Below are positions 50,497-61,262 of a DNA stretch of 64,000 bases, in pieces. Both the position numbers and the translations under genes were made by a program. The DNA is taken from positions 4,261,242 through 4,325,241 of the forward strand of contig NW_024104554.1 in assembly GCF_003945595.2 (NCBI RefSeq). Reading direction: 5' to 3'. Origin of the DNA: Pipra filicauda. Taxonomy: Eukaryota; Chordata; Aves; Passeriformes; Pipridae. The notes under the pieces are model-generated. The model saw nothing but the letters and a program-made list of their open reading frames with translations, was not told the origin of the DNA and searched no databases. Within the stretch, counting starts at the first letter, position 1; the number at the start of each line of letters is the position of its first letter.

Positions 50497-50884
50497 ACAA
50501 CAACAACAAAAAAGAAAAACAGGTGATGCAAAGAAACCAAACCGCTCACCACCAGATCAATGAGCAGCCAGCCCCCAAAGCAACAGCAGCCCTGGCAAAC
50601 TTCCCTCTCAAATTTCATTGCTGAGCATGACACCATATGGTCTGGGATATCCTTTTAATCAGCTATACTCGCCGTGTCCCCTCCCAACTCCTTGTGCACT
50701 TCCAGCTTACTCGCTGGTGAGGCAGCATGAGAAACAGAGAAGGCCATCATGCTGTGCAAGCACTGCTCAGCTACAGATAAAACACCAGCGCGTTAACAGC
50801 ACTGTTTTGGTCACAAACCCAAAATATAGCTCCATACAAGCTGTTACGAAGAAAACTGACCCCATTGCAGCCAAAAGCAGTACA
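50318..50884 (+). mobile_element. Solo LTR, avian ERVL-type, plus strand
   Basis: It begins TGTTGTGGGTTAACCC (50318), the same terminus as the minus-strand LTR at 23210. It contains 'cattgctgagcatgacacca' (50618-50637) and 'tatagctccatacaagctgt' (50825-50844), shared with the other two copies, and ends near the TACA at 50881-50884. No primer-binding site follows and no polypurine tract precedes it, so it is a solo LTR. The segment around 50445-50510 has grown into a tetranucleotide microsatellite. Flanking 5-6 bp are not identical (GGCATC / GTATAC), so no target-site duplication is confirmed. Confidence 0.88.
50445..50510. repeat. (AAAT)n microsatellite inside the LTR, then (AAC)n
   Basis: About ten uninterrupted AAAT units (50458-50497) preceded by an interrupted pair and followed by ACAACAACAAC. 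It lies at the LTR position where the 22652-23210 copy has an A/T-rich AATAAA-like stretch, so the repeat probably expanded from that seed. Confidence 0.93.
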
Positions 50885-51269
50885 GTATACATTTTGCTAC
50901 TCCCTTGTACATTGAACTTGGCACACCCTCTGCTAGTATGGCCTACATCTGGTAAACAAAAGGTGCGCAGCACCATCCAAACGTATCAGCTGTGGTGGGG
51001 AAGCTTTATCACTGCACTGGGATGGCCACTCAGCAAGACTCACTCACTGGAGTGTTGTGCCAATCACATCGTTTCTACTTCTAGTACTTGCTCATGCTCA
51101 AACAAGTCTTATGCTTTGCCACATGGTCCTGGCAGCTCCAGGCCAGTTTGGGTCCTTCTGCTGCGGGACACACTGATTTGCCCATATCATACTATCTTAG
51201 GCCCATATAAACCCAAACATGCACAAGGAAGATGTCTCTTCCCTCCTGCATGAACAGTGAGAAGTTAGC
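50885..51269. other. Open, GC-richer segment after the LTR
   Basis: A single plus-strand frame stays open from 50618 inside the LTR to 51253. It has no motif I recognise, so I treat it as fortuitous. A TATAAA sits at 51203-51208. It could be part of another LTR or of the old insertion site, but I see no terminal repeat. Confidence 0.35.
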
Positions 51270-51730
51270 AATCACAGAATCATAGAATATGTAAAGTTGG
51301 AAGGGACCCACAAGGATCATTGAGTTCAACTCTTAGCTCTGCACAGGACTATCCCCAAGAGTCACACCATGTGCCTGAGAGTATCATCCGAACGCTTCTT
51401 GAACTCTGTCAGGTTTGGTGCTGTGACCAATTCCCGGGGGAACCTATTCCAGTGCCCAACCACCTTCTGAGTGAAGAATCCTTTTCTAATATCCAACCCA
51501 AACCTCCCCTGACACAACTTCAGGCCGTTCTCTTGGGTTCTGTCACTGGTCACCACAGAGAAGAGATCAGTGCCTGCCCCTCCTCTTCCCCTCACAAGGA
51601 AGTTGTAGACTGCAATGAGGTCTCCTCTCAGTCTCTCTTCTCCAAACTGAACAGATCAAGTGAGTTCAGCCACTCTTCATACGGCTTCCCCTCAAGGCCC
51701 TTCATCATCTTACGGTTTTATCCCTCCTAC
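51270..51730 (-). mobile_element. CR1 LINE, about 460 bp, well preserved
   Basis: It opens with the reverse complement of the CR1 3' terminus, 'atcacagaatcatagaatat' (51271-51290). It then runs through the 3' UTR and ORF2 C-terminus to about 51730. On the minus strand a 77-codon frame (51595-51362) reads F-S-V-V-T-S-D-R-T, then N-G-L-K-L-C-Q-G-R-F, then G-H-W-N-R-F-P-R-E-L-V, then T-L-R-H-M-V. This is the complete ORF2 C-terminal block in order. It is the least decayed CR1 coding stretch in the window, which suggests a relatively young insertion. 5'-truncated like most CR1 copies. Confidence 0.96.
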
Positions 51731-52239
51731 ACCAGCTATCAGGTAAGGCTGAGGAATCAATCCCCATCAAGCACACTTCTTTCTGTGATGTGCTACACAA
51801 CATTCAGGCTTAGCTACACATCTGGATCTGCACAGAACATCCTGAACAGAACAGTGCAACATGTCCATTACCACTCCATATTCATGAGAGGTTGAAGCAC
51901 ATGAACAACAGTGAGACTGTCCACCTCAAACGTGATCTACATCCCCTAATCCTAAACTGGGAACTCCAATACGACAAGGTGTTAAGGCATGGAGGTGCAC
52001 CCCAAAAGAGATAGGTTATTCTCAAGGTTTTGCATCTTCTTGGAACACAGTTAGCTGTCATTCATCCTCGCCTGTTAGTAGACTCAGACCTGTCTGGTGA
52101 CTTAAACACACAATCAGCACATTATTGCTACAAGTCAGTATGTACAGTCACCATTCTTATAGCAGTGCTTCTGAATGATGCCTATTTGCCATTTGCATTT
52201 TTTTACTTTATTTAAGAATTTACTAGATTCTAGTACTGA
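51731..52239. other. Unique sequence
   Basis: Nothing recognised beyond the CR1 boundary. Confidence 0.45.
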
Positions 52240-52625
52240 TACAGTCCATGCTTCAACACAGTGCTGACAGTGTTCAGAAGGCCAGGGTCACCCATTTCAG
52301 GGTGACCAGTCTACAGTTAGCACCGTGAACTAAGAGTTGCAAAGGGTAGGGACATCTGACCAAAAGGTCCCCATAGCCCACTCAGTCACCTCTGAAGGGT
52401 GCAGAGGTTGTTGTGGGCACAGGGGGTGTTAAGAAGCCCTTAGGGCTATGACCCGGCTCTGGAGGTTGGCTGTAGTTTCCATAGCACCCACCATGGGAGC
52501 AAGGTACTACACTGCCTGGGGGTCAGGCTCCACAGTGCTGGGCCCATTGGTGGGGGGAGGGCCCAGGGAGAGGCCAGGCGGAGCTACGAGGGCTGTTGGG
52601 GCCCTCAGGGCCTAGACAAGAGCTT
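52240..52625. other. GC-rich island of unknown nature
   Basis: The sequence turns abruptly GC-rich, especially 52420-52610 with many GGG/CCC runs, between AT-rich flanks. CpGs are few, so it is not a classic CpG island. It includes the hairpin at 52286-52307 and G-runs near 52550-52557. There is no open frame of note and no repeat family I recognise. An old LTR or a captured GC-rich fragment are both possible. Confidence 0.4.
52286..52307. other. Perfect inverted repeat, 8-bp GC-rich stem
   Basis: GGTCACCC (52286-52293) and GGGTGACC (52300-52307) pair perfectly around ATTTCA. Each arm contains a GGTCA/TGACC half-site of nuclear-receptor type in inverted orientation. Functional meaning is unproven. 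Confidence 0.85.
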
Positions 52626-55600
52626 AGTAGTACTCTTCATCAAAGACTAAGCTTATTCAAACAGGATTTTATCAGCTCACAAAGCAAAGCTTCTTTTCCT
52701 CTGATAATTCAAAATTGTCAAAAACTCCTGAAGACACTGGCAATCAGAACTTGTATTTGTTGACAGCTGAATTTTTTTACTCCCTTTTTAGGACCTGCTA
52801 ATGGCAAATTATTACAGAGAGAAGTCAGAAAGCATGAGGATGAAAAAGTATTTTGGACAACATAAGCTGCTGTTACCAGGATTACAGCATTGCCACGAAG
52901 AACATCTTCAGGCTGTCACAAGAATAAGTGTATTTTGCTCTTTTCCTCCTTGTTGTCTAAAACTTCGTCACACACACAGATAAAGTTTGCACCTCTGCTT
53001 CCTATTGCAGGCTTTGTTGTAGGTTTGGGTTATCAGCCTCTTTCAACTTTTGATATGCTCTTATTCTTGAACTACTTTCAAGATAGCAGAAGATGTCAAA
53101 GCTGCAGTATTTGGGGTAGCAGGTGGGAAGGTAGGTCCATGGACACCTCTTTTCCAAGCTCACTAGGTTTCATATATCATGTCAACTTTCATGCCACATT
53201 TTATATTTGCCTCATGCACCAATAGCATAAGGCAATTCTTAAACTCGTCTGTTAGGTCAAAATATACAATCCCATTAATGGACTATATGGACTGGAAATG
53301 GGTTTTATAAGTCTCTCTCCCATATTGTATTTTGCAAATACAACCCCTTGTATTTTAATATTGGGTTAATTTGCTGAAGAATAAGAATAATTTACATTTA
53401 TATTGCAGCTTTCATCCTGCTGGATTGCTGAATGCTTCCAGTTACACAGATATCGCAACACACAGATGCAGACATCTCTGTGGAAGGCATAAAGTTGGCA
53501 ACAGCAGACGAGCCAGGACCTTTAGAGCTTAGGACAGTATGGCCAACCCCTAGACTAAAGTCACCAGCATAGTATCCTTGAGTTCACACAGAGCAGAATA
53601 TCTCAGTTTTAAGATATCAGAAGTCCTGAAGCCTACAAACTTAGGCTCATCGGTAAAAACAGGCAACAAGAAATCAGTCCTGCACAGAGATGAAGCAGCA
53701 CTTCTATTACAAGTTCCACCAGTGAGGTTGTCCAAAAGAAAAAGAGAAAAAAAAAAAAGTTACAAAAAATCTCTTTTGGATGCCTAAAAATGTAATTAAA
53801 TAAGTGATTTGATTATTACTCTCTTTTTTTTTTTTTTCAGAGAGAATAGGATTGGAAGGGATAGATAGAGAATGAAGGGGAATGCTTATGAGAAAGTTGA
53901 TTTTCATCCAAATAAAATTGGAACAAGTCCCAATCAAGTGATCGGTCTGATTTCTATTCAGTTTTGCCAGCCCAAGTGGGTCCCAGTATCACTATTATGC
54001 CTGGTATCATGTGATTAGTCTCATTGAGAGAACACAGTTTACATGCTGAAAGCTGATGGTATGAAGCCTTTAGCATACACCTGTTCTTTTTGGAAACATT
54101 TCAAATATTTCTTTTGGTGTGGGGGAGTAGTAACGTGAAGCCCTGTTTAAAAGAAAAGTCTTTTTGAGGAAATATTGTTCTTGTAACTGGAAAAGCAATT
54201 AATATTAGTTCTGATTTATTCAGTGGAAATTCCTCTTCATATAAGGCCTTTTCTAGCTTTCTATTCTCCAATACAGATATCAGTCTCAAACACTAACAGA
54301 TGACTCTTGAAGTCAGAAACTAGAGATCCTTAAACAATTGCAATTCGGAATTTATGTTTTATAAAACCTTGTTATAATCTTGATGCCAGATTTTCAAGAG
54401 AGCTTAGCTCCCATCTAGTAAGTAAAGAAGAGCTCAAAAGCTACAGCTACAGTTGTTCGGTTTTTGTAAATCAGTCAAAGATGATGACTGCTCGGATCTT
54501 TTAAAAAATGGGCCAAAATTTATGGGAAAGAGTCTCAGGAAAATGCTTTTCCCTTAGGGATAAATTCTCTCCATCTGATTTGAAGTTACAATGGATTGTA
54601 GACAATTTTAAAATGGCCATGCCATTCATGCAGGTGTATTCTTGGCTACATCCAAGGAAATCGTATGTATGTTCTTACTGTAAGTTGCTGCTAGGAGAGC
54701 AGGAGAGGGTAATGGCTATCATAAGCAACAAAAAGTTAGAAGAAATTATCAATAAAGAAAGTCAATGAATCAAAATGTAGGGAAAAGGAAAGAACTAAAA
54801 AAAGAGTTAAGCAATACCTCTCTCCACTCAATTATTTCCATCTGCATTTCTTATTTAAAAGTAAGATTTTGGGGCCTCACCCTTTCCCACTCACCTTCTG
54901 CCATCAAATACAACAAAGAAAGCATTTTAGAAATCTTTCCATGAATAGTCACACAGGAAGATATCTCTTATAAGATGAGAGAAGAGTGTATGAAAAAAGA
55001 GTGTGCTTCCATGCAAGAATTCCTCCTCTCCCCATTGTCTTGGAAACTAGCAGTAATTTGCTTCCTTCACTCCCTCCAGATCAGACAATTCAGTAACCAC
55101 ATTACAGGACTGGCAGAAATTACGAATGATCAAAGCTTGGGAAACACCTGTTTTATAATTTTAATGGACATGTAAATTCTGCTTGCCTCTTAAAAATGAG
55201 AAACTGTAAAAAACTTGACTGACAGACAATGGGAAGTTTCTAAGAATACTTCTCTTTTGCTTTTAATATTTTAATATCTTTTGGTCATGCAATTAAAAAC
55301 TTACAGCTTTTATACAGAAATAATCTGCCTGAAGACCACAGTAAAGCTAGGAAGCTGTAAGTGAGGTAAAAAATAATCAAGCTAACTTCTCTGTTTTCTA
55401 CATAAAATATGGATCTCCCCTCAGACAGTGAATGCAGTCTCAAAGAACAGTCTTTAATTTCTTGAAGGAGTCATTCAAATGGCCAAATACGCAATAGATT
55501 TTCAAATTAAACCTAAACACGAACAGTGTAACTACTTCCATTTAAACTTTAAAATAACTTTCTCAGGGCAAGGAAGAAGAGCACAAAACCACTTTGAAGG

Positions 55601-58600
55601 TAATATTAAACAAACATTAGCAGAAATGCATTTGGAACTAAAACAGAGTTCATTAAACTACTGCAATTATTAAAAAGGTATTTTTAACAAAATTATCCAA
55701 TTATTCCTTATTCCTCTTATAAAGGTGTTCAGGGACCATTTCCACCATATTTCAGAAGAAATATTATATCATTGATTAAGAGTACTTGCATCTTTCAATG
55801 TTCAGCAAAGCTCCTTCTGTCCTGTGAAAGGCAGGTGTTCGATCTGAGAACACATTACTTCAGAAATCTTTCTATTTTAAGAATTTCAAGCCTGAAACTA
55901 ATGTGGCAGGTTTTAAAGCATTGTTCTAAGTAGATTGTCAGTTATTAATCACTAATGTCACTAATTTCTACTAAGAATGCTGAGAATAGATACCCAGAGG
56001 GAAGAAAAGGCCCTAAGGATTTTTTGCTTATTATTTAGGACCAGCAATTCATTTCATTTTTCTCTTACTAAGTCACAGAGATTTGATTCCAAATAGGTCA
56101 AGTTAAGATCCTACAAGGGCGACCCTTTTACAGAAAAATTATTTTCAAAGCTTAATTATTAAAAAAACATGTAGTGAAAAGAATATTAACACTAAATTTT
56201 CTTTCTCTGTTTCTACGGGGTATCAGTCTTGTGGTTTTTAAGTTTTCCCATAAGCTTTCTATTAGTGGCAATAGACTCTAACAAATCATTTCCAAAGGAG
56301 ATTATCTTTGTTCTTTCCAAACTCTAAAACTATGTGTTCAGTTTCTCAGGTAGCTTGCAAAAGCCTTATATGCTATATAAAGCCTCCTTCTTAGCACCAG
56401 TGGCAGATAAGCCTTCAATTCCACATTGCTGTGATTCTGATACACGACACACAAATACAGGCTTCATTGGCACCAGCATCCAAATAGATTTGCCTTCACC
56501 AAATGTGAGGGCAAATGTGTGTGGAATCAGAATAAGTGATTATTTTACTTATTAAGAGTTTAAAAAAAGAAGAGAAGATGCAATACTCAGGTTGCATCCT
56601 CTCCCTGCCCCAATCTCAATACATTCCAATGTAATTTCCACTTCTACTTAGCCTCCAAAAGAAAAATCAGAACAAAAAAGCATGTTCTACAGATTCTGCT
56701 TTGGACATATCTTTGCTTCCTGGTATAAGGTTTGAAAGTAATGCAGGTGTCCCATAGACTCTGATTTATTTTTTTACCTGAAAGTCCTCTACATGTGATT
56801 GTTGCAGTGGTGTAGGCTGAACATAAAGATGCCTTGCTACACTAAAATATATGCACTCCCAGAGGCAAAGTAAAGGTATTGGCTATTCAGGCTGGAAAAT
56901 TTTTTTCTGAACCATGACGTTCCATAGTCTGTCTTCTTTTTCTGATGAAGAATGTATTGACTTACAACTTTATCACACTCAATGGACTGCTGAAGTGGAA
57001 AGTTTCTACTTAGCTAGAGCTGCTTAGTGTCTCATAGCTTTGGAATAAGGATGAAAGCAGTTGAGAAGTCCTTCTTATGTATGTTTGCAATGTAAGCCCA
57101 GAGATGTCTGTCTTGGAAGCAAGGAAAGACTGAAAAAATAAAAAGGCGCTGTCATTGTTTTTTTGCTGGAGAAACTGGTTAAACTTACTTCATACAACCA
57201 TAGGAAATACTGACTAATAAACAGTAGTGGCAATTCTATGGAAGAGAACAGGTCATGGGAAGTGAGGAAACGAGAACAATAAAGATATGAAACTGTCACT
57301 GAATATGTACTTTTCTAATAGAGTATGGAGATATGGCATAGTTGAACATTACAGTGTTTGAGGTATAGTATTTATTCCAGAACACCACTATTATTATTAT
57401 TATGATATTTAGACTGAAAGGATTACCATCAACTCCCTTCACTCTACGGTTGGTCATATAAAGATCCAGCTAATTGGTATCCGATCCAGAGTTACAGCTC
57501 TTATCAGTTTAATTGTGCCAGAGGCTTCCTTTGCAGATATGGTCTGGTAAACTGAACAGGGCCAGGACACTATGGCATGCAACTGTCCACAGTATTTAAT
57601 TGCCAGTGCACACTTTGGCACTGATTTGAGTCAGGGGAACTATCACTCTTTCAGGCAACACCTCAGCATGGTTTGGAGGGTAAGGCAAGCCTGGGATGGT
57701 TCCCAATATGCAATACAGGCAAGGCTGACATGTTTCAGTGAAGAGAAACTTTAGCCATATGGATGCAAGCCATGCCCTGTGCTCTGTCCTCAGGGCCAGA
57801 CAGGGAGCCAGGGTGCTTTTTATTTATTTTGTATAGATATTGAAACCCATTTTCTTCTGACATCACTACGACTCACCTTATTGAAGCCAAAGATTTACAG
57901 CAAATGTGTAGAAACCAGAGAATCACCCTACCTGTTGGGTGTGTATTTTGGGGAGTGAGGAGGCATATGGAAGATGTGGCAATAATCTTAAAAGTAAAAA
58001 TCTTTTAAAAGTAACTTAAGCGGGGTTAGACCTATTTTACATTTGCTCACTAATAACAGAATCTGCTGTACTCTGATTTTTTTTATCTTATTTTTTAAAC
58101 CTTTTTTTCCTCCAATTTCATTCATATAGACTAGCTTCGGTCATTAGCAGCATGGCACAATTCAGTATTACAGTCTGCTCATGAACGAATGTGCACCCAA
58201 CAGCCTGCTTGTCTTAACTTGTTGCCTGTCATATAATCTGCTCAGATCATGTAAGAGTGAGCAGCACCTGTCTGTCTGGCATTCCCACACGTAGATCAGA
58301 AAGCAAATATCTCATAGCCCCAGGATGCACAGTAGGTAGCTTTATGCTGAACCTGAACTTTTGAGTATCTTTGATGTTTTCTCTCAGGAAAAAAACCCTG
58401 TGTCACAAGGGACAATTCCCCACTCTATTATACCAACTCAGAAGGGTAGCTCCATTGGTTAGCAAAATTACACTTTCAGATACGAAAAATAAAAATCAAA
58501 ATTTAAATAAAACCCTTTCTGTAATGTTAAGACAAAATCAAAACTGAAGAGATAGAGCGGAATGAGAATTAGTCTTACAGTTTTACTGTTGCTAGTGTGT

Positions 58601-58728
58601 CATGTATTGTTATTTATTGTTACTGATACATTTAAAAAAATACCTTTTATGTAAAGGATCTCTCCTGTTGTTTACATGCACAAGTTACATGTTGCTAATT
58701 CAGGCTTCCTGAGGTTTTCTTCTCATTG
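52626..58728. other. Unique AT-rich sequence with weak exon-like spots
   Basis: No repeat family recognised in 6 kb. A pyrimidine-rich AG at 52787-52792 opens a frame of about 63 codons (to 52983), without a donor I can identify. An 86-codon frame at 54508-54768 has no known relative. Homopolymers: A12 at 53747-53758, T14 at 53824-53837, and an ATT run at 57389-57403. Confidence 0.45.
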
Positions 58729-58998
58729 CTACTGGTATGTAGCTGTGATGATCTCATTCTGATTTTGTACATTTTTATGCTTTGATGGTTTGTTTGGCTT
58801 TCCATTCATATTGTTTGAAATACCTGGTTCCTTTTCAGATGCAGAAGCCCTGCTGCTACCATGATACAGCAAGTTTACAATGACCCAAATAAACATAACA
58901 GAGGTGGGAATTACATGCTCTATTCCTCGCACAGAACCCCGTGCCAAAATGACCTTTCTTTCACTCTCCCTCACAGGCACATGTACACAACTACACAC
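58729..58998 (-). other. Minus-strand open frame with hydrophobic segment
   Basis: A frame of 89 codons beginning with GTG, not ATG; its first ATG is at about residue 35. It reads a hydrophobic stretch (about residues 30-44: V-I-P-T-S-V-M-F-I-W-V-I-V-N-L), then a polar tail rich in K, N, P and S ending in T-A-T-Y-Q. The layout looks like a membrane segment with a cytoplasmic tail. However, the length is within chance, I recognise no family, and the upstream splice acceptor is poor. Listed as a weak candidate last exon. Confidence 0.15.
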
Positions 58999-60880
58999 AG
59001 TTAAGGCTTCTTACATAAACTCAACCAATTAAATTATTTGGCTCTCCAAGCATCAAGAAATTCCGCTGTTTTATCAGCTTCTCTTTGCTGATTCCAGCAA
59101 ACATCCAGTCTTTCAGGGTGCTTTGCGTTTCCCTCTTCCAGTGCTACTCCACAGACCTCGCCTGTTCCCAAGGGTCCCTTTGGTAAAAAAACCACACACA
59201 CAAATATATATATATATGAAATCTCAGGGGTAATTACTTCCTCTCTCTGCCTGCCTTGGCTCTTTCCACCACAATCCTCATGAACACAACGTGGCTTCGC
59301 AGAGCACTGTACAGATTCGCCGGGGCTATTCCATACTGACTCACCACATCCATTGCGCTTCTCCCAAACCCAGCAGATTACTTAAAGGCTGAAGGAGCTC
59401 CCAACCCATCTAACCTATTTCTTCACCTCTCTGTTCCTCAGGTAGACTGCACAGTCCTTCACTGACGGGTAGTATTCACTCTTTGCTTCTTTTTAACCAC
59501 TGATACTGGATAAATAAAAAAGTCAGGAGAGAGAGACAGAAACGGAAAGAGAAAAAACTGCAATAACAGACTTTAGATCTAAAAAACACCAATTCACATC
59601 AAACAATTTTCCCCACTTTCTGAGATTTATATATATACATATAGACATATAGCACATATAGCACTCCTTGAAGTGTGTTGCTTCAACAAACAGGAGTTGA
59701 AACACTCTGGAACCAATTTGCTAAATAATTCTGTGCAATTGTTTCGCTCTGGTCAGTGATATGACCAACATATAAAACTCTGAAAAATTTGGATGGCATA
59801 ATAATGTAAGACCAAGTTGGGAGTAGTTGACAATTTAAACAAGGTAAAGCTCTCTCATCTCAGGAAAAAAAGGTTTGAATTTGAATAAGGTCTGATCTTT
59901 CTTTGATATAAATAAGTAAGTTTCCAGTGGAAGAGGCAAGCAATTAGTGATTTCGTGTTGGCTTTGGTATGCCATTTTAAGACCTTCTCCATATGTCATA
60001 ATTTATCACTAAATTAAACATTATTATAGACAAGACACATTTATTTGAAGAGGAATTATAAATTAAGGAACAGGGATGACACTGGCATGCTTACATTCAA
60101 ATGTACTATGTAAGTATGTGTAATGTACTAATGTAGTAAGTACTAAGCTACTATTGTAAGGTTTACAAAGAATATGAAAAGAAAAAATATAGTTACAGTT
60201 TCTAAAGAATGGAGGTTTTTGGATTACTGTTGTTACTTTCTTAAGAACTAGGTTTGATTTTTCCATGACCAGAATGAAAAACTAAGTTTTCACTAAGTTT
60301 AAAAATTCAAATCCACAAAGACTGGAAAATGAAAGAGCTAAGATCATTCTTCTAAAGGTTTTTTTTTGTAGTTAAATATTTTCTGGTTTTCTGAGCAAAC
60401 AAAAATCCCTAGAATTTGATCATATGGCCTCACATTGCCAAGACTCATTATCTGCCAAGCTGGAATCATTTGTTCCACTGCACTAATTACTACCATGCAA
60501 GCATATGAAGCAACTGATGGCAACGGTGGGTTATCGTCCTCTAGGTATATCAGAACTAGAGCAGAATGAGGCACAACAGAAAGGTTAAGGCAGCCAAACC
60601 CTGCCTGAAGACTCTGCAGCTGTCTCTGCCTCTGCCACAGAGCTCTCGTGTCATGGCAGTCAGGTCATTCCAACCAGACATTGTGCAGGTGATGCCAGCT
60701 GTGTTCCTCACCTCTGGTTCCAAGCCGGGCAGTGTACAACCAGACTGGCAGAAACAACAGGATCAGACACTCCTACTGATGGCAACAGAAACAAGGTTTT
60801 GGACATAACCAGTTCCACATAACAATAAGTGCTGTGAAAAATCTGATTATAAACTAATGAGCCAAAAGTAGTGAATCTTA
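58999..60880. other. Unique sequence; CpG-bearing patch at 59100-59480
   Basis: 59100-59480 is GC-richer and has several CpGs (for example 59292, 59321, 59355) unlike the surroundings, but too few for a CpG island. The remainder is AT-rich, with a degenerate TATA/CATA stretch at 59628-59660. Confidence 0.4.
59192..59217. repeat. (CA)n-(AT)n compound microsatellite
   Basis: CACACACACA followed by AA and seven AT units. Confidence 0.9.
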
Positions 60881-60960
60881 TTCTTTTGTGCCTCAGTTTT
60901 CCATCAGGAATGCAATTGATGCCAAATTTTACCTTACCCAGCTACTGCAAGTGCTCAGGT
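60881..60960 (+). mobile_element. Possible MIR/L3-like remnant
   Basis: 'tgtgcctcagttttccatca' (60887-60906) is the MIR/L3 hallmark block. The downstream 'attttaccttacc' fits the following part loosely. It abuts the old CR1 fragment at 60985. Confidence 0.42.
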
Positions 60961-60984
60961 GTTAGAGCAGCAAGCAAAGACAAG

Positions 60985-61262
60985 CAACAAAGACAAACCA
61001 ATAAGACATTTAAAATCGGAGGAACTGCAGTTGCCTGGATCTTCCTTCTTGCCCTTCTTGCAGATAGGACTGATGCTGGCTTTCTTCCAGTTTTCAGGAA
61101 CCTATCCCAATCATTGTGACCCAGCCATCGAGAGTGGCTCCAAAATGACATCAACCAGCTCCCTAAGCACTCATGGGTGCATCCCACCAGGTTCAGTGGT
61201 TTTATGTATGTCCAGTAGGGGCTCTCTGACTCCCTCCTCACTAAAGGTGAGCCTTGCTCCAG
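60985..61262 (-). mobile_element. Old CR1 ORF2 fragment (start of RT), minus strand
   Basis: On the minus strand the frame reads a G-C-T-H-E-C-L-G-S-W-L-like block corresponding to G-M-H-P-R-V-L-R-E-L. A D-W-D-R-F-L-K-T-G-R-K-P-A-like block follows, corresponding to the E-D-W-x-K-A-N-V region. Plus-strand landmarks are 'cttcttgcccttcttgcaga' (61045-61064) and 'actcatgggtgcatcccacc' (61170-61189). This is the N-terminal part of the RT domain, with frameshifts and no 3' terminus nearby. It is internal and old, like 42905-43235. Confidence 0.8.

Noticed and set aside
50304..50636. Minus-strand frame with F/Y/L/I repeats
   Set aside because: Translation of the AAAT microsatellite within the LTR.
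51320..51895. 191-codon plus-strand frame as a gene
   Set aside because: Mostly antisense to the CR1 at 51270-51730, whose true ORF2 tail reads on the minus strand.
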